Shown here one piece after another: positions 22,793-32,900 of a DNA stretch of 64,000 nucleotides. Source of the stretch: Deuterostichococcus epilithicus (Eukaryota; Chlorophyta; Trebouxiophyceae; Prasiolales; Stichococcaceae); NCBI GenBank assembly GCA_033439295.1, contig JAVTLE010000010.1, forward strand, positions 1,736,001 through 1,800,000, read 5' to 3'. The notes under the pieces are model-generated. The model ran no database searches. It was not told where the DNA came from and saw only the letters and a list, made by a program, of their open reading frames with translations. Position 1 is the first letter of the stretch; the number at the start of each line of letters is the position of its first letter. A program made the translations under genes and the position numbers.

Positions 22793-25700
22793 CTAAGTAC
22801 TATATGAATTCCAGTGCAATGTGCGAAATAAGACATGCTGCAGGAGATGCATGGTGGCACGGCAGCAGCGACATCGCATATCCACCCAAATCCGCAAAGC
22901 AGAAGGCGCAGACAGAGTGCACACCGTGAAGCAGTAGTCCAGCAGGTCACCAGGGCGTGACAACGTGCCCGTGAGCTGCACCACATTGCCGAATTTGCCA
23001 ATGGAGCGCTTCAGCGTCTTGCTGGAGTCGTTGAAGGCGAACCGCAGTCGGGGGTTGTCGCCATTGCGGATGAGGGTGGCCTTGCCCGAGGGCGTCAAGT
23101 TTCCTGCACAACCATATGATGTTCGGTACGCTGCATGATCCTATCAGGTGCATTGATATGCAGCAGCACAAGCATGTCAGCAAGCTCCCGCGTCAAAGAG
23201 CTGCAGTAAAACATACCACGGGTTCCAGGAAGAACCGCACCGTTCAGGCGGACGGAAGACCCAACAATGGAGTTTTGATTGAAGAATTTCAGGTAGGGCT
23301 GGTCGTTCTTGACAGCTACGACCACGTTGACGGCGGTGCTGGCGGTGTCGATGCACCGCACCGTCTTGAGCGAATTCTTCTTGCTCTGCACATACCCAGC
23401 CAGAACCGCCGGCGCTGCGGGAACACACAAGCGTAGCACGTCACGCGGCGGCCGTTTGTGCACTTCCATATCGCATTCCGTCGTCAGCGCAGTGACGGAA
23501 CTCACCTTTAGGCACGAGTGACTGTCCTCGAGCACATCACATGCTGTCATCAGCGTGCTACATGAGGCAGTGAGGAGTAACTCACAACACACGCCGGATT
23601 TGCCCGACAGGGTGATGGGCGGGTAGCAGGTGGAGGCGCCGGCGGTCACCTTGAAGGGCGAGGACCTGCAAGCACATGACGACAGTCTTACAAAGCTGAG
23701 TGTCCGGCTAGCATTGCCAGCGGCAGAGTCAGGGCACTGACTACGTGTTCACCCATACGCATGAGGAGCAGGCGACCATATGAGCGACTCAGAAATAAGA
23801 TGGTCCAGCACTGGCGACTGAGAGCGCACTGGGACAAGCAGGGCTGGCATTTGCAGGCGCTGCCGCTGGCATACTCGAAACGGCTGGCGCATGTCTTCGA
23901 GCAGCTCGTCAGCTTCTTCGTCGGCTTCTGCGGTTTTGAACAACAGCATGACAACAACGCTGCTTCAGAGCTCGTTGATAGCTAGAGTTGCGTATCAACA
24001 TTGCCACCCGATCTGACAGTCACTGGAGACAACATGCAGCGGCAGGTTACATCCATCAGTGCGGCGCACCATGGCCGGCGTGGGCGCCGATGTCTGCGTG
24101 AGAGGCGAGTTTGCCAGAGCCGACACGTCCTCGAACCAAGGCTGGTCGGCAGCGTATTCGCCCGGGATGTATGTGCCCGTGTACGACTTTTGTGGCGCAG
24201 CGGCTAGCTTTCCAACGTCAATAAGCTTCCAACGAGGCGCCGACGGCGTGCGGAACCAGTACAGCTTGTTCACGTGGTCGCGCATGACTGCGTACTGCCA
24301 ATAATCGCCCTTTGCAGGGTCCGGCGGGTAGTTCGGCTCGCTGAAGAAGCCGCCCTGCGTAGATGGGAGAAAGGCTGCATTAATCGTACTGCTGCATGGC
24401 CCGCTGATCTGCGCATCAGCGCCCATAGCATCGTGTAGACTTCCTTGTGGATTTAGGGGTGCTTCGTGAGATGCTGTGCAGGGTTTTTTCCCAAAACACA
24501 TGCTGGGGAACACACTAACCTTGTCGTCGATGCCGAGGGGCAGCGCCACAGACATGAGGAAGCTCTCTGTCGCCTGGAACAGGCTCTTGTAGGCAAATTT
24601 GCCAGGGTAGGCTGCCGGCGACCAGGTGTTTGTGATCGTGGCCGGGTACTGATTGGACCGTTGCGCGATCTGCGCAGTGCACAAGACGAGTTTCCGGTCA
24701 GGTAAGGAAAGCTGAGGTGCAGATGGTCCAAAAATGGTCCAACGGTCCCATGCCCTGAACACGCATGATGCCCAGAAATGGATGCAGCTGGCAGGAGTCA
24801 CCTGGTTGAGCATCGCCAGCTTGATGAAGCGGGAGGAGGAGGCGTAGTCGCCGGGCGTGCCCCACCAGGTGTCAGGAATCACGGTGAGGGCGGTCTGGTT
24901 GTCCGGGGCAAAGGTCAGCCCGGAGGACTGTTGCTCGAAGGGCAGCTGCGGTGCATTGAGGTACAGCGGCCGCTGGCCGGGGCCCGGGCTGGCGAGGAAT
25001 CTGGGCAACGAAGAACCGAGTTAATGTTGTGACTGAGATCTTGTGCATGCTTGTGCAAAGCCTTCTCAAAACATGCAGCGTTCCACGAGAACAGAGCCGC
25101 GACAGACACTACATGCCACGAAGTGCTCTGCAGCACTGTGCAGAGCTTGTGAGCGCATTGGAGTAAAGAGGAGTGGCGCACGTTTGCAGCTGCTCGAGGT
25201 GCACCGGAAAGGCTGGGCCATTTGTGAGGCACCCGCTGTTCTGATTGTAGACGGTGAAGTTGCCGTCAGCTTCGTACTCAATGACCATCTGATCACGGAA
25301 GGGGTCATGGAGGATGAAATCAGCGCATCATCCTGACTGGTGGAAACTTCACCACCAGTCCACTTCAACTATTACCGGCTATAACAGGCTTGATTATTAT
25401 TGTTATTAAAGCAGGAGCAATTTTTTTTGGGCAGGAGTAAGAGCTGCAGAGAGTCAAAGACCTGATCATGGGAGGCGTCGTGTAATATGAAGTGAAAAGT
25501 CAGAGCAAAAAACTTCTGGACTTCTGCGAGTGCAGGAGCAAGAGCTGAAGAGAGTCAAAGACCGCCGTGGCTTCAGTGCTTGCAGCAGACAGCAGCCAAT
25601 TCGGCCACTTCATTGCACTTCTGCGTTGTATGCAGCCACCGATCTCACTTGCTATGACGTCGAAAGGCTCCGAGATGATGAGGCTCTTGCTGGCGAACGC

Positions 25701-26796
25701 CTCGCGGACTTCCTGGACCGTAGCGTAGTTGGCTAGCGCATACGCGACGAAATCGTAGTTGGACACCACCGTTCTGCGCAGAAGGCACAGTCAACGGCCC
25801 GTGCGTTGAAAATTGAAAGCTGAAAGTTTGTCGTCGTCTGCACCTCAAGTGAATCTTCATGCTCGACACAGACCGGTAAGATTCCTAATTGCAGATGTGC
25901 AGCGTCTAGCAGCAAGTGTGCTGCACGCTGCCGTGGCAGGGTATAGCAGGTTGTAGGTGCAGCATGGCTGACGGCCGCAGCGATCATGCGCGACCCATTC
26001 ATACCTGTGGTCAAGCCCATACAACGTACAGCATGCAGCACGCTGAGCCAGAAAGCAACAGTCTGGTGACGTACTTACCCAGCGCCAGTGTTGCGTGCGA
26101 AGGATTCGTTGGTACCTGAGCAGCACGTCAGGCAGCCGCTTGGGTGAGGAGACTTCCGCTTGCAACTCATAGAACAAGTTCAATCACATTTGAGAATTCC
26201 AACAGCAAGAGAGCGATCTGCATCCTTAAGCCTGACCAGGATCGTAAAGCATCGCGGCCGACAGTCCCTTTTCGTTCAAGCCGTCGGTCGCAATGCCCAA
26301 CGCTGGTGTATCGAATCCGTAGGCCTTTGTACAAAAAAAGCGAAACGTTGCCAATCGTTTGTTCCTTATGCAGGTCAACTCAGCACAAAATAATCGGGAT
26401 ACATCAGCCAGCCTGGGCTGGACTTGCCTTTGCTGCCGGCTGAAACACCGGCTGCAGACCACCAGAGTAGCCGAAGCCGTACTGGCTGGTGTAGTTGAGA
26501 ATGTCGCCTCCCTCTTTGACGCGGAGGCCCTGCGTTGTGAGGTGCTCGTCGTCAGCTGACGCCTGCCTGGCAATCAGTCGAGCAGCGGCAACTCGAGCTG
26601 CAGCACGCGAGCGCACCTGCAGCTTTGCGCCACGCGGGATGTAGGAGAACGTGGGCAGCATAGTGAAGCCCAGATCCATCAAACGAGCTGAAAATGCGCC
26701 CGCCGCGACTGTGCTATTGTACATGAGGTCATTGCAGGCGAGGGTTGCTGCTGGCAGGAGCAGTAGGAGTGCAAGCAGCGCTTGATGACGCGCCAT
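22793..26796 (-). CDS. Secreted choloylglycine hydrolase / penicillin V acylase-like Ntn hydrolase with unknown C-terminal region
   Basis: Minus-strand exons: 26617-26796, 26449-26529, 26237-26324, 26116-26158, 25649-25773, exon 6 ending at 25182 with an unresolved start near 25326, 24802-25000, 24520-24669, 24070-24354, 23830-23927, 23595-23665, 23217-23414 and about 22793-23103. The protein begins MARHQALLALLLLLPAATLA then Cys21. Signal peptidase cleavage there would expose the N-terminal Cys nucleophile of this family. Family blocks follow: ATDGLNEKGLSAAMLYDP, NYDFVAYALANYATVQEV, HDPFRDQMVIEYEADGNFTV, NSGCLTNGPAFPVH, and TWWGTPGDYASSSRF. The enzymes cleave linear amide bonds such as bile-salt, penicillin V or acyl-homoserine-lactone amides; the substrate here is unknown. 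After about residue 400 come a Cys-rich stretch (SCSKTC, CKCQPCLSQ) and two blocks I do not recognise. Exon 6 has a problem described under findings. Confidence 0.75.
25335..25360. repeat. 9-bp inverted repeat in Ntn-hydrolase intron 5
   Basis: GACTGGTGG, an 8-base spacer, then CCACCAGTC. It sits just intronic of the unresolved exon 6 start, next to an AT-rich stretch (25370-25430) unlike its surroundings. Confidence 0.75.
25431..25563. repeat. Direct repeat pair of about 32 bp, 101 bp apart
   Basis: Copies at 25431-25463 and 25532-25563 share GCAGGAG-AAGAGCTG-AGAGAGTCAAAGACC with two or three differences. Both lie in intron 5 of the Ntn-hydrolase gene. They may mark a small duplication or an inserted element. 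Confidence 0.8.
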
Positions 26797-27299
26797 GGTG
26801 TCTCGCCTAAACAAACACAGTCGAGCGCGACACTTCCGGCAGGACAACTAGACGCAAACATGATCTGAAGCTGGTCTGGAAGCCAGATCTCAGATGATCT
26901 CAACCCCTCGAGTGAGCTGAAACGTTCATGCAGACGAGTAAGCAAGCGCTCATGCTCGGCTGTACACGTTCAGCCTGACTGGCCAGATGCTCGATTGGCC
27001 GGATTTGATGCTGAAACACCCACCTTGCACACGTCTGCTCGACAATCATCATTGCGACGCTCCGACAACTTTGAAGATGGTGGAACACCTGCATGAGTAC
27101 TCGTAGTAGCCTTGATTGCAATATGTACATGCTGGCGGCTGCGCTCGAGACGATCTGACGACTTCGTACACCATGCTGGTGCAGTGGCACGTGCCATGGC
27201 AATACTATCAGGGTCTACAATTTACACCTACCGGCAGATTTTTTGAAAAATCTCAATGAAATGTACACCTCGCTGCTCGAGTGATTAGGGGGACAGGGA
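26797..27299. other. Upstream region of the Ntn-hydrolase gene
   Basis: No supported gene. It should contain the promoter of the minus-strand Ntn-hydrolase gene. Confidence 0.4.
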
Positions 27300-28043
27300 C
27301 AAGCTGTCCTCGCCACGGAGGTGCGACAGCGCCTACAGACTGGTCACGCACGATGCTCGGATTGCACCGGCGCATCCAGTTGCTGTTGCTGTCGTCGAAG
27401 TGCGGCAGCTGCTGCTGGGGCACGCCTGAAGGCGGCGGATCGCCGCCAGCTGCGTCCAATTGCAGGGCAAACGACTCCTGTTGGTAGGGCAGGCACGCGG
27501 CCAGAGCGTTCCAAGCAGTCGGATTGGGTGGCTATGGAACTGGTGCCTACAATGTGGACAAAGCTACAGGAGCAGAGCGAAAGCTCCTCTGCAGCTGCAG
27601 AGCGCAGGACCTTGCTTGCCACACCCAACGGCGCCCCTCAAGGCCGTCCGCATGCACGTGCGATGACGCCGCCACCAGTTGGCTGCGGTGCGCACTGCAT
27701 CCCAAAACCACCGTCACACCGCCACACCGCCAGCAGACGCCTGCGTATAAGAGAGTTTTCATATCAGAAGGCCTCAACCTGTCCCTGAATCCTGAGAACA
27801 CATGTATAGCATGTGCGCATGCCAAGATTTCCAATGGGCTGCCAAGTGGTAACCAGGCGACGGCAGCGCCGTCAGATGTTGCAAATGTCGCAGCAAACAC
27901 GCACTTCCAAGCAGGACGAGTAGTGTTGCGAGCGGCTGCGCACCTGGCACACAGCCATAGGCGAGGGCGCGGACGCCGGCGTTGTAGGACCGGCGCGACA
28001 CTTCCGCCGCCTCTGGGCCAGTGGCTGCGGGTGGCGCCGCCAT
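27300..28043 (-). CDS. Possible small membrane protein, unresolved
   Basis: A minus-strand ATG at 28043 opens MAAPPAATGPEAAEVSRRSY and continues NAGVRALAYG to a plausible donor near 27950. A second block, starting after a CAG at about 27747, can join in phase and reads CGGVTVVLG, resembling a membrane helix. The short Arg-Ala-Leu-then-helix pattern loosely recalls TMEM242-type proteins, but I cannot confirm it. Downstream exons to about 27300 are uncertain. Treat this as a gene candidate only. Confidence 0.25.
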
Positions 28044-28306
28044 TGCCGACTGGAAGTTCGCACTCGAGACAAGTCAGTATAACTCGCCAGCTGCAGCTGT
28101 TGTTCCTTCTCATCAGTGTTGAACCTTGAAGCGTGCACTGCAGTAGCTAGGCCTGGCGCCTGCCATGGAATGTTTCAGGCAAATCTGCAGGAGACCTGGC
28201 TGAACCTGCATCGCGCCGGCGGCGAGGCCATAGCAATTGCGGCCGCCAAGCGCGGGCCGGGGCACTGTGGCCCACCAGCGCCACGGCGCCGGCCGTGGAT
28301 GACCGC

Positions 28307-29091
28307 TAGCGCGTTGCCTCCGCGCTCAGCCGCGCATATGCGCCCTTGACGCGCCTGCGCATGTTCGGGGTCACTTGGAACATACACAGCACAGCAGAGC
28401 CGTCACATCGTGCTGCGGAAGCTGCGTCTGTGCAGGGCGCATCACGCTGGCGTGCGGTCCACGAACAAGAAGAGCAGCGGTGCGTGATGAGCTCATGAAT
28501 GCAAATTCAGTGTGCGCACTAACCTGATGAAGTCCTCCCGCAAGGCGGCATGCGGGTTGTACACACGCGACCGCTGCTGCAGGATCTCCGCCAGCACCTG
28601 CGCAAGGACGTGAGCATCGCCTCCACTGCTCGATGCGTCTGCAGGATGCAAACTAATATGTTTGGCAGGGTGCAGATGATATGTCTGCAGTGTGCAAAAT
28701 TGTCAGGCATTGATGCTGCCATCGCCATGAGCACCTACCTCGAAGCTAGTGGAGCTGTCTGTTGCAATGTGCGACACAGCGCCGCCCAGCCGCGCGCCTG
28801 CAAGGTCTTAGATGCGCCCCTCGCGCACCAGACGCCGCCTGTGGCGCTGCAGCTCCGCCTCCTAAAATATTCAGGGGCCACGTGCAGAGAAACATCTGAG
28901 TCGGCGGCCATGCAGACCGCGTGATTTCATCTTTGGTGTGGCGTAGAGGCGGCAAAACAAAACTCTGTGGCGGCAGCGTGCGTCAGGCTGCACCTGTTCC
29001 ACTTTCAAAAGGGCGCTCTCGCGAGCGGCGCCCATGCCGCCAATGATATTGCCGCCGATCCCCATGCCGCTGGCGCCGATGCTTTGCAGCG
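28307..29091 (-). pseudogene. Unidentified minus-strand gene or gene remnant with in-frame TAA
   Basis: Coding-like minus-strand blocks with good splice borders: 28994-29091 (ALQSIGASGMGIGGNIIGGM, then ARESALLKVEQ), about 28748-28862 (EAELQRHRRRLVREGRI, stop, then GARLGGAVSHIATDSSTSFE), about 28526-28603 (VLAEILQQRSRVYNPHAALR), about 28441-28475 (LLFLFVDRTPA) and 28307-28352 (RVKGAYARLSAEATR, stop). All are in compatible phase except that the second block is split by a TAA. The composition looks like a real protein, but I recognise no family. It is either a recently inactivated gene, one with an intron I could not place, or one with an assembly error. Confidence 0.35.
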
Positions 29092-29965
29092 CTGCCGAGC
29101 AGGACAGGACAGGAAAGGGCCCCTGACCGTGGTTGCCTGGTGTCATACAGGTAACTTTGACAGTCCACAGCTACCGCACTACCTTCGTGCTGCATTCCAG
29201 CCCTCGCTTGACCAGCCGCAACCTGCAGCCTCGTACGTACCTGCACCCCCGCTGCCTGGAGGTATGCCCTGACAGTCATAAAAATATAGTTTTAAGGGGG
29301 CCGTTAGGTGCACAGCATACTGCCCTGCTGAATTCAGTTCGCTGTGTGCCCCCCCGGTTGACAGTGCCCTCCTGCAGCTGCCGCCCTTCGCGCACTTGGC
29401 GCCTCTCCGGTCAGCCCAGCCCCTCAAGTCAGGTGCTTTTTCGCGACTGTGCACACGCTTGACCGACCCCGCCTGAGTGCATTCCACCCGCTCGCACTTT
29501 GGTTCTCGTTTCCTTAGTTGCGGGGACAGTAGCACAGGACAGGAAAGGTCGAAAGAAGCAAAGAACACCGTTTCCCCGCCGTTCGCAACCCTGTCAGACA
29601 TTTTGGCGTCAACCGTGCCTCCGTGCGTCAGCTGCTTTGTTCTTTCACCGCTTTCAAGGGGTATTGACCCCTGGCAGCTTTGCAATCCTGCTGCCAAACT
29701 GGCATGACAATGCAGCAGTAGTTCTGACGGCAGTTATGCTGCAATTTTGAATGAGCGCAGAAAAATGGTGCTATCCACGTCCTCCTTGGCGGTGACGCCT
29801 GCGCCAGCGCACGTCCTCGATGAGGTGCGTACTGCGCGCCAGGGACGTCTCTGCAATGCATTCAACACTGTATCGGTGTTTATCGACATCATCGCCGATG
29901 GGAACGTCATGTCCAAGCGATGACCTGCGCAATGCTCTGAGGGTGCACTTCGCCAGCACAGTGCT
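29092..29965. other. Upstream of ACAD10/11-like gene; no supported gene
   Basis: A minus frame at 29179-29697 is open for 172 codons but has no family signature and low-complexity stretches. The region should contain the ACAD10/11 promoter. Confidence 0.4.
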
Positions 29966-32900
29966 ATGCTGCACTTTCGAAACATCGAAGCCGACTTAAG
30001 TTCTGCAATCACGCAGGAGGCTTTGTGTGCTTATCTGGCGCAGCATGTTCCTGGTTTCCCACCTGGCGAACCGCTCACGGCGCGCCAGTTTGCGCATGGC
30101 CAGAGCAACCCGACGTACCTAGTGCAGGTTCGACAGTTACGCACACGTGCTTGCTGAGAAATGGCAGTGTCAGGCGCTGGCAGCATGTATCGCTGCGGCG
30201 TCGTTTGCCGCATTCATGCTCCAATCGGAGCATTGCAAACCGAGCGCATGCCTACCGCAGGCCGGCTCGCAAAAGTATGTGCTGCGCAAGAAGCCGCCCG
30301 GCAAGGTGCTGGCGTCGGCGCACGCCGTGGACCGCGAGTTCCGCGTCATCGCCGCCCTCTCGGCGCATTCCCAGGTGGGTGTACATGTGGGCCGGTACAC
30401 GCGTCGACGGACTTGGCCATGGCACCAGGAGTCGTTGGTTCCTCCGCAGTTGGGCGTTCCAGCGGTGCTGCAGGTCGCTGCCCTGGAGCCTGTGTTCCAT
30501 CCTAATGAGACGCCTGCTGACTCGCAGGTGCCGGTGCCGCGTGCCCTGTGCCTGTGCCGGGACAACACCGTGGTCGGCACGCCCTTCTATGTCATGAGCT
30601 TCGTCAGCGGCCGCGTCTTCGATGACCTGTCGCTGCCAGAGCTGGCGCCGGCGCAGCGCACCCAGGTGGGTGCTCCAGGTTTTTCACGGACAGTGGAGTT
30701 GAGGTCAGGTGGGGGGCCAGGCCGTGGCCTGGCGGACATGTCATGCTGCCGTCATGCTGGCTGTCATGCGTCCTGCTGCAGCACTGAGCAGCCCGTCTGC
30801 TGTGTATTCCTGCATGGCCATCGTACAGAGGCAAGGAACTTGCCTGCACCCCTCAGGTGTACATGGCGGCAGCGGAGACGCTGGCAAAGCTGCACAGCGT
30901 GGCGCCGGACGAGGCTGGCCTCGGTGACTATGGCCCCCGCGCTGGCTACTGCATGCGGCAGGTGGGCGCATCGCCTACGGCTTGCGATGCCTATGAGCTT
31001 GCACCCGATCTGTACATCGCTCTGGCCGGCGAGAGGTGCAGAATCTCCTTGATTGGTACTAAGCAATGAGGCCCACATTGGCCGATGCTCCGGCGATGAG
31101 GCACTGCTCAGGAGGCGGAACATCAGCCGGGGTTCCTGTCTGAATGCTCTGAATGCCGGCATGCTGCGCCACAGGTAAAGCGCTGGGCGAGGCAGTACCG
31201 GCTGTCCGTGGCGGCGGGCGCGCAGCCGCTGCGGGAGATGCTCGCGCTGGCCGACTGGCTGCGCGGCAACACGCCCGCGGCCGATGACGACGCGTCTGCA
31301 TCCCGCCTGTCGCACGGCGACTTCAGGTGCTTCCTGCCTCCCCAAGGTGCAGGCTCGTGCACGATGTCAAAGGCAGGGTCGATCGGCGCGCTTTCCGGTC
31401 GCTGATCAAACCATCTGCTTGCGGCTGCGGCACGCGAGGCCGCACACCCACAACCACTCCCGCAGCCGCTCGAGCTAGAACCAGCGAGCTTCAGCTGGAA
31501 GGGCAGCTTTCAGCTTCCAGCTTCCTGCTCCCTCCCAGGTTGGACAACCTGGTCTTCGACGACGAAGATCCCACCAATGTGCTGGCGGTGCTGGACTGGG
31601 AGCTGTCCACCATTGGCGACCCACTGGCAGACCTGGCCTATGCCTGCATGCCGTACCACCTGCCTTCGGTGCGCCAGCTGTTGCCACCTGGCTCCCGCCT
31701 GCCTGGCTACCAGCTGCACAGTACAGGGTTTGGCAGACAATGCCAGCATGGCCCCTTCACCACCTACCCTCGGTGCAGCACCCGCCACCGCCCGGGCTTG
31801 GCTCCTGGCGCTCCGTTGGGGCCCGCCATTGAGGCACGCTCGGCAGTCCCGCTGGTGGGCGCACCCTGCAACGAGCAGCGGCGTTGTGTATCTGTTGATA
31901 GTAGCTACACACCAAGCAGAGTGCGAAGCAATGTCCTCATGCGCCAGCTCCCAGCGTGGTGACGGCATCAACACGGCAGCCTGGCACTGACGGTCGCAGT
32001 GCGCTATCAAAACACGCTGCATCCCGATGTTCATCCATTGAAACGACTAGAAAAGTGACTACCACCGGTCCGCAGGCCGTGCCGTCGGGCATTGCCCTGC
32101 CGCGGCCGCTGCCGGCGGGCGTGCCGACCGAGGAGGCCTTCGTGGCGGCGTACGCCGCGGCGCGGCGCATCCCGCCGCCGCCGCTGCCGTCGCTGGCGTT
32201 CCACCTGGCGCTGTCCATGTTCCGGATCGCCGCCATTCTTGCGGGTGTCGGCGCGCGTGCTGCGCAGGGCAACGCCTCCTCTGCGCGCGCCAGCCAGGTC
32301 AGCGCCATGAACATCGTGTGAGTTGTAGCACTCATTGTGCCTGCTGCTGTACATTGTGTGATCACTGACGCTCACTGTGCCTGCTGCTGTGCGCGAGATC
32401 GGACGGCACCCAGAGCTGGGTAATGGCCTGACGACCCTGCTGGATACGCACTCCAGCGCTGCGGCTGTGCATCGTGCAGCACCATCTGAGCTGCAGCACA
32501 GGTTAGGGTGAGTCCAGTTGAAGGGTGTCACACTTGGTTTGCCGGCGCAGCACAACGATCCATGGCAATGCAGGCGGGCGCTGTGGAGGTGGTGTCCGCC
32601 ATCGCGCGGCGCGCTCTCAGCCTGATTGCGGATGCGGGGCACCTGTCTCTGCCGGAGCCGCCGCCGCTGGGCCCCGCCCCGCAGGCGGTCCTGCAGCCGG
32701 CGGCGGCGGCGCAGCTCTTCCAGCAGGAGCTGCAGCGCGTCGGCTGCAGCGCCGGCAGCGGCGGCGGCGGGCCGGGGGCCGGCGCCGGCTGCGGGCAGGC
32801 GGCCGGCAGCGGCGCGGGTCAGGAAGATGCGGATGACACTGTCAGGAGGCGCAGCGGCGCTGGGGCTGCGCCCTCCGGCAGAGAGCTCGGTGCCAGCGGC

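Noticed and set aside
25370-25570. Complete transposon in Ntn-hydrolase intron 5
   Set aside because: Only a 9-bp inverted repeat and a short direct repeat are visible; no terminal repeats bracketing an element, target-site duplication or transposase.
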